A stretch of 41,804 nt of DNA from contig JABDNM010000028.1 in assembly GCA_013043825.1 (NCBI GenBank), positions 1 to 41,804 of the forward strand, in the 5' to 3' direction. The stretch comes from Flavobacteriaceae bacterium. GTDB lineage: Bacteria; Bacteroidota; Bacteroidia; Flavobacteriales; Flavobacteriaceae. A program made the translations under genes and the position numbers. A model generated the notes under the pieces. The model was given only the letters and a program-made list of their open reading frames with translations, had not been told where the DNA came from and did not search any database. This document shows positions 36,446 to 41,804 of this stretch, in pieces; the first letter of the stretch is position 1, and each line of letters starts with the position of its first letter.

Positions 36446-39172
36446 TTGCAACCCAAAAGGCACTTCACTACTTTACCGCTTCTCCTACTGCTACTCTGCA
36501 GCGCCGTTACATATGCTCAGGACCCTCCCAAAAAAGGCAATGTGATCATTACGGCAAAAGCAGACACTACCTTAACAAGGACTTCCGATACCCTCATCAC
36601 GCAGGAGATCACTTTTTCTGAACGCATTAACGATACAGTGCGGGAAGACACCGTTCTTCCTCAACAAGAACCACTACTCACCGATATCGTTGAATATTAT
36701 GGCGAAGATTATGTGTACGTCGACAGGAAGGAGAACAAGGTCTATATGTACGACAAAGCCTTTATTATCTACGAAGATTATCGAATCGACGCCGGGCTTA
36801 TTATACTCGATTATAACAAAAATGAAGTTTATGCCAGGGGGATCGACAGTTCCGGAGTATATAACCAATCGCCCATATTCGTTCAGGCCGATAACAAAGT
36901 GGAACCCGATTCCATAAAGTTCAATTTCGATACCAAGAAGGCAATTGTCTACAATTCACGTACCAAACAAGGGGAACTGAATGCCATTGCAGAGGTCTCC
37001 CGGAAGGAAAACGACTCTGTATATTTTCTTCGGAATGTAAAATTCACGACTTCAGAAAACATCGATGATCCTGAATATTATTTCTATACCCGCAAGGCTA
37101 AATTTGTTCCTAAAAGTAAAGTAGTTACCGGATTAACCAATATGTACATTGCGAATGTACCCACGCCGCTGGGACTGCCTTTTGCATTCTTTCCCCTTAC
37201 CGAAGATCGTTCCTCTGGTTTTTTGCTGCCAAGTATAGGCGAGAACAACAACAGGGGGTTTTATTTTCAGAACGGGGGTTATTATTTTGCCATTAATGAC
37301 TACCTGGACCTCACGCTTTTGGGTGACTATTATACCAATGGTAGTTATGGTCTGCGCGGTGATAGTGACTATGTGGTTCGTTATAAATTTAAAGGAAATG
37401 TAAGTGTGCGTTATGAGAATTTGATAAACAGTGAACGAGGCTTCCCCGATTTTACCCAGAGTGCACTGTACAACATTCGCTGGACCCATACCCAGGATCA
37501 AAAGGCAAACCCAAGCTCTCGTTTCTCAGCTTCCGTGAATCTAGGAAGTAGTCGGTTCCTGCAACGATCCATCAACCAGACCAACAATGCAAGCCAGTTG
37601 GTAAATACACTTAGTTCATCCATATCCTATGCAAAGACCTTCGATGTAGAGCCTCAGGTAAATTTTACGGTTGCGGCCACCCATACTCAAAATACACAGA
37701 CCGAAGAAATTTCGATGTCCCTGCCGAATTTCAACGGAAGTGTCTCTCGTATTTTTCCATTTGCCCCTAAAAGTGGTAGTAAAAAAGGGATCATACAAAA
37801 TATAAACCTGCAATACGACATCACGGGTGAAAACCGAATTCAAACTACCGACTCTCTATTCTTTAAAAGTGAAATGTTCGACAATGCACAAATTGGGGCC
37901 AGACATACCATTCCACTAAGTACTAATTTCAAGGTGCTGAAGTACCTGAGTGTTACTGCCGGAACCAGCTTTCAGGAAACCTGGGTGGGAAAGACCATTC
38001 GAAGGGACTACGACCCTACACTTAATGATGGGGTTGGTGGGGTTGTAGAAGACACTATTTCAGGATTTGATGCATACCGCACGTATGGTTTCTCGACTGC
38101 GGTAGGTACTACTTTATATGGGACTTATACCTTCAGAAAGGACAAAAAGTTCCAGGCCATCAGACATACGCTTCGACCCAACATAAGCTATAGTGTTTCA
38201 CCGGGATTCGACCAATTCTATGACGATTATGTCATACCCTCTGCAGATCCTACCATCAACGACCAGGTAATTCAATATTCACGCTTTGAGCGATCGCTTT
38301 TCGGACAGCCGGGAAGGGAATATTCCAGCAGCATTTCATATTCATTGAGTAACAGCTTAGAAGCCAAAGTTCGGGATAAGGATACTACAGCGACCGAACC
38401 CAAAAAAGTGATCCTCTTGAACAACTTGAATTTCAGCGGAGGTTACAACATAACTGCCGATTCGCTGAAATGGAGTGCAGTACGGTTTTCTGCCGGGATC
38501 CCAATTGTGAAAAAGTTGGACCTTAACCTGAACGGATCCTTGGATCCCTATGCGCTTAATAGTAATAACCAAAAGATCGATAAATTCAATATCGACAACG
38601 GAGGGAGCTTGTTCAGGCTCACCGGAGCAAATTTAAGTTTGAATTACAGCTTCTCCAGCCGAGATTTTGCAGGAGACGCAGACGACGAGGGAGATGATTT
38701 CGACAGCGATACATTCCGGAATGGCGGCCGGCCTGACGACCTTTTTGGAGAAACCCGTGAGGTAGGAAGAGCAGGTTTATTCAAGGAGGATGAAAAGGAT
38801 AAGGACAAGCCCGAAGAAAAAACCTGGTATAGCTACGATCTACCCTGGGACTTGAGACTGGCGTATACCATCACCTACAGCAATGTAGCGCGTGAGAATA
38901 CCATATCATCACAATCGCTTATGTTTAGTTCGAACGTTGAACTTTCTCCTCGCTGGAAAGTTCGCATCTCATCGGGGTATGACTTTAAAAACAAAGGGGT
39001 GACACTCACACAACTGGGCTTCAGTCGAGATCTTGAAAGTTGGAAAATGGATTTCAGCTGGACTCCCATAGGTGCCCGAAACACCTCGTGGAATTTCTTC
39101 ATAGGAATACGAGGAAACATCCTAAGCGATATTAAATACGATAAGCGACGTGAGGCAGATCGCAATTTATAA
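36446..39172 (+). CDS. lptD: LptD-like LPS-assembly outer membrane protein
   Basis: Signal peptide, N-terminal LptA/OstA-like repeats (KVYMYDKAFIIYEDYRIDAGLIILDYNKNEVYARG), GLPFAFFPLTEDRSSGFLLPSIGENNNRGFYFQNGGYYFAINDYLDLTLLGDYYTNGSYGL. TTG start. Confidence 0.88.
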   Translation: MQPKRHFTTLPLLLLLLCSAVTYAQDPPKKGNVIITAKADTTLTRTSDTLITQEITFSERINDTVREDTVLPQQEPLLTDIVEYYGEDYVYVDRKENKVYMYDKAFIIYEDYRIDAGLIILDYNKNEVYARGIDSSGVYNQSPIFVQADNKVEPDSIKFNFDTKKAIVYNSRTKQGELNAIAEVSRKENDSVYFLRNVKFTTSENIDDPEYYFYTRKAKFVPKSKVVTGLTNMYIANVPTPLGLPFAFFPLTEDRSSGFLLPSIGENNNRGFYFQNGGYYFAINDYLDLTLLGDYYTNGSYGLRGDSDYVVRYKFKGNVSVRYENLINSERGFPDFTQSALYNIRWTHTQDQKANPSSRFSASVNLGSSRFLQRSINQTNNASQLVNTLSSSISYAKTFDVEPQVNFTVAATHTQNTQTEEISMSLPNFNGSVSRIFPFAPKSGSKKGIIQNINLQYDITGENRIQTTDSLFFKSEMFDNAQIGARHTIPLSTNFKVLKYLSVTAGTSFQETWVGKTIRRDYDPTLNDGVGGVVEDTISGFDAYRTYGFSTAVGTTLYGTYTFRKDKKFQAIRHTLRPNISYSVSPGFDQFYDDYVIPSADPTINDQVIQYSRFERSLFGQPGREYSSSISYSLSNSLEAKVRDKDTTATEPKKVILLNNLNFSGGYNITADSLKWSAVRFSAGIPIVKKLDLNLNGSLDPYALNSNNQKIDKFNIDNGGSLFRLTGANLSLNYSFSSRDFAGDADDEGDDFDSDTFRNGGRPDDLFGETREVGRAGLFKEDEKDKDKPEEKTWYSYDLPWDLRLAYTITYSNVARENTISSQSLMFSSNVELSPRWKVRISSGYDFKNKGVTLTQLGFSRDLESWKMDFSWTPIGARNTSWNFFIGIRGNILSDIKYDKRREADRNL

Positions 39173-39195
39173 TTCAATCGTTCAATGTAAATATC

Positions 39196-39576
39196 ATGAA
39201 AAAAATCATCAATACACCCAACGCCCCGGCACCCATAGGAGCTTACAGCCAGGCCATTTTAAATGGAAAGATGTTATTTACTTCGGGGCAGATTGCCATC
39301 GATCCTGTGACCAGTGAATTGGTATTGGATGATATTCAGCGCGAGACAGAGCAGGTTATGAATAACCTGAAAGCCGTCCTGGCCGCTGCCGGGATGGACT
39401 TCAGCCATGTGATCAAGACTTCAATTTTTATAAGCGACATGGAAAATTTCTCAAGTATAAATAGGGTTTATTCCAGGTATTTTGATGAGGAAACGGCTCC
39501 GGCAAGGGAAACCGTTGAAGTAGCGAACCTGCCTAAGTATGTGAATGTTGAGATCTCAATGATCGCCTCACTTTAA
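39196..39576 (+). CDS. ridA: RidA family reactive intermediate/imine deaminase
   Basis: NAPAPIGAYSQAILNGKMLFTSGQIAIDP...MNNLKAVLAAAGMDFSHVIKTSIFISDMENF...PARETVEVANLPKYVNVEISMIA. Confidence 0.96.
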   Translation: MKKIINTPNAPAPIGAYSQAILNGKMLFTSGQIAIDPVTSELVLDDIQRETEQVMNNLKAVLAAAGMDFSHVIKTSIFISDMENFSSINRVYSRYFDEETAPARETVEVANLPKYVNVEISMIASL

Positions 39577-39577
39577 A

Positions 39578-41804
39578 CTATTCGTCTTCTTGTTTGGTTC
39601 CGGAAGTATTCAGGTCTTCTCTGAAGTTGTTATCGTCGGGAATGATAGGTACTTCAAAATCGGGATCCAAAGTGACTTTTTTGTTGAACAATTTTTGCAT
39701 CAATTCTTTGAAGGTGTCAAAGTCGACTGAATAAGATACTCCTCCCCCTTGTTCAAAGATCTGATCCTCACCGAAGAATTGCAATTCTGCCTGACGGTTG
39801 AAGAAATTGATCCGGAGGCTTCCGTCATCATTTACCAGCCATTGTACCTCGATATCTCCTGCAACCGATGATTCGTTCGCTCCTCCAACTGGAACGGCCA
39901 CTTTTCCGTTGATCAAGACACGTTCGGAGAGCTTACTGGAAAACTGAAATCCATATTGATCTTCGTAGTCCTGGTCTATGGTACGCGATCCGGGGGTGAA
40001 ATAAGGTAAAACTTTGAACTTAGAATCGCTGTCGGAAAATATATCGGCCACTAATTTGTTTACACGTTCTGCCAACGTACTTGCGATCGCGTTTTGACCG
40101 GCTGAGGCGTCACTTTGGAAAGACCCGGTGGAAACCAGGAAAAGGGCCTGGGTTTGCCGTTGTTCTCTATCTTGCAGTTTGTATTCAAGTTCAGAGCGAA
40201 CGTTGGAGCTTACCCTGGGAAATTGTATTCTAAAGTCCAGCTCGGGTTGTAAAATTTCACCAGTAAGGTCTACCAATACTTCTACATCGATAGATCGATT
40301 GTAGGTTGGGTTATCCAGTAGGACCGATGGATTTGCCTGGGTTGTATATTTAGCGGTTAGATCCAGCCGGGCTTTGGTTGGATTCCCATCCCAGGTTATA
40401 TTTCCACCGGGCAGCACATCGATGGTCTTGTCGACCAAGCCTCCATATCTGAAATCGTATTTTCCTTCGATGACCAGGAAATCACCCCACATCCTGAATT
40501 TGCCCAAGGTGTTTATCTCCAGCAAGAGTATTCCCGCTCCTCGACCTTTTAGCGTGGAATTATTTACTTGATCCACCACAACCTCTACTTCGGCTTTCTC
40601 GTTAATATCCAATTCAAAATTGAGCGACAAGCCTTTCACTTCTTCCGCCACGATTGTCTCACCACTTATACGTGCCTTTTTCTCCTCCGGTGAGATGAAC
40701 CGAATGAACGAATCGTCACTAATACTGGCTGCATCGCTAATTGGGATCTTGAAGGTGGTTCCCTCCTCGGTGGTGGCTATCACATCGATCACCAGTTCAT
40801 CGAAAGGCCCTTTCATGGTCGATTCACCGTCAATAAAGGCCGTGCCGTAATACAGTGCATCCTCGTCGGGCGGTGTATCCAGCACAAGGAATCGATCGGT
40901 CTCAAGGCTTAGATCCATGGCCCACTGATCAAAGTTATCATGATTGATCGTTCCTGAAACAGTTGCAGTTGTGTTGAATTTGGTATCAGTAATTTGCGTG
41001 ATCGGCAGTGTAAGCTCATTTTTACGCACTGTGACTCGTGTATTGTCCTCGATGTCCATGTCTACATTGAGATAGGGTACTTTCAATCCGGCTTTGCCAA
41101 GCCGCAAGTTTCCTGTCACTTCAGGAAATTTATAGTCTCCAGCTACTTTCCCACTTCCGCTTAGAAATCCCCTTATGTCTGTTAGTACTTCTCCTCCCAA
41201 CGGACTCAATGCTTCCAGATTGAATTCATTGAACCTGTAATCTAGGTCTATATTCGCCGCTTCTTCTGCTACGTTTAGATTTCCTGAAGCGGTAAACGAT
41301 GCTACATTATCATTTATGAGGCTGGATCTGATGTCGTATTTGGTTAGATCGCTATTTCCCTTAATATTTAGCTCCAGATGCCCAAATTCAATATCATTCA
41401 TTTGCACATCACGCACTACGATCTGAGAATTAGGATAGTAAGCTCCTTTCTTTTGCCTAACATTCAACCGGCCATTGATACTTCCTTTCAAGTTTAAACT
41501 ATCTACCTGCGGCACCAGTTTACCGATATCCACGTTGGTAAAGTCCAGACGCATATCGGTGAAGGTACTATCACGTATCACACCGGCCATTTTTATCAAC
41601 TCATCTTCGTGCCGGAGTGTAAGCGAATCCAGGACTATATCACGAAAATTGTTATCGAAAGTGAGCTTGTTGTGTTTATTATTGTTTCTATTCAAATACC
41701 AATCGTAGCTTTGATAGGTGATCTTAGAGCGCTTTATACCAACCACCGATTTACCCTTCGGATTAATGGTGTGATACAATCGCATATTGAACAGGTCATT
41801 CATC
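39578..41804 (-). CDS. tamB: TamB-like translocation/assembly module protein, N-terminus beyond window
   Basis: DUF490/TamB C-terminal region: GKFRMWGDFLVIEGKYDFRYGGLVDKTIDVLPGGNITWDGNPTKARLDLTAKYTT...LDFRIQFPRVSSNVRSELEYKLQDREQRQTQALFLVSTGSF. ORF open at window end. Confidence 0.9.
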   Translation of the reverse strand, partial: MNDLFNMRLYHTINPKGKSVVGIKRSKITYQSYDWYLNRNNNKHNKLTFDNNFRDIVLDSLTLRHEDELIKMAGVIRDSTFTDMRLDFTNVDIGKLVPQVDSLNLKGSINGRLNVRQKKGAYYPNSQIVVRDVQMNDIEFGHLELNIKGNSDLTKYDIRSSLINDNVASFTASGNLNVAEEAANIDLDYRFNEFNLEALSPLGGEVLTDIRGFLSGSGKVAGDYKFPEVTGNLRLGKAGLKVPYLNVDMDIEDNTRVTVRKNELTLPITQITDTKFNTTATVSGTINHDNFDQWAMDLSLETDRFLVLDTPPDEDALYYGTAFIDGESTMKGPFDELVIDVIATTEEGTTFKIPISDAASISDDSFIRFISPEEKKARISGETIVAEEVKGLSLNFELDINEKAEVEVVVDQVNNSTLKGRGAGILLLEINTLGKFRMWGDFLVIEGKYDFRYGGLVDKTIDVLPGGNITWDGNPTKARLDLTAKYTTQANPSVLLDNPTYNRSIDVEVLVDLTGEILQPELDFRIQFPRVSSNVRSELEYKLQDREQRQTQALFLVSTGSFQSDASAGQNAIASTLAERVNKLVADIFSDSDSKFKVLPYFTPGSRTIDQDYEDQYGFQFSSKLSERVLINGKVAVPVGGANESSVAGDIEVQWLVNDDGSLRINFFNRQAELQFFGEDQIFEQGGGVSYSVDFDTFKELMQKLFNKKVTLDPDFEVPIIPDDNNFREDLNTSGTKQEDE

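Noticed and set aside
1-41804. Mobile element, prophage, CRISPR or defence island
   Set aside because: No transposase, integrase, repeat array, Cas, restriction-modification or toxin-antitoxin signatures seen; gene content is chromosomal and operonic.

Overview
The window looks like a chromosomal segment of a Bacteroidota, probably Flavobacteriaceae, genome. Support comes from short tightly coupled operons, several TAnnTTTG-like promoter boxes, BshA (bacillithiol synthesis), flavobacterial-type lipoproteins, LptD and TamB-like proteins. I see no rRNA, tRNA, CRISPR array, transposase, integrase or prophage gene. Most of the window is housekeeping or envelope genes: RlmI-like methyltransferase, TerC, OmpA-like lipoprotein, fused 2-oxoacid dehydrogenase E1, ung, MutS2-like protein, aroC, bshA, GH3/beta-lactamase fusion, HdrD-like Fe-S pair, MlaD, amidase, LptD, RidA, TamB. 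Two regions stand out. (1) About 1.7-7.35 kb, minus strand: a translationally coupled type III polyketide synthase operon with a SAM methyltransferase, an FAD oxidoreductase and a partial type II FAS set (FabI-like reductase, FabZ-like dehydratase, ketosynthase, ACP with a non-canonical NSS in place of DSL). It has no ketoreductase and no acyltransferase. (2) About 17.4-20.4 kb, minus strand: an overlapping three-gene operon of a GshB-like ATP-grasp ligase, an N-formylglutamate amidohydrolase-like protein and a DUF1704/MATCAP-like HExxxH metallopeptidase, in a genome that also carries bshA. This suggests a possible peptide ligation/trimming pathway rather than classical glutathione synthesis. 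All calls are from reading the sequence and the supplied translations; no database search was run.
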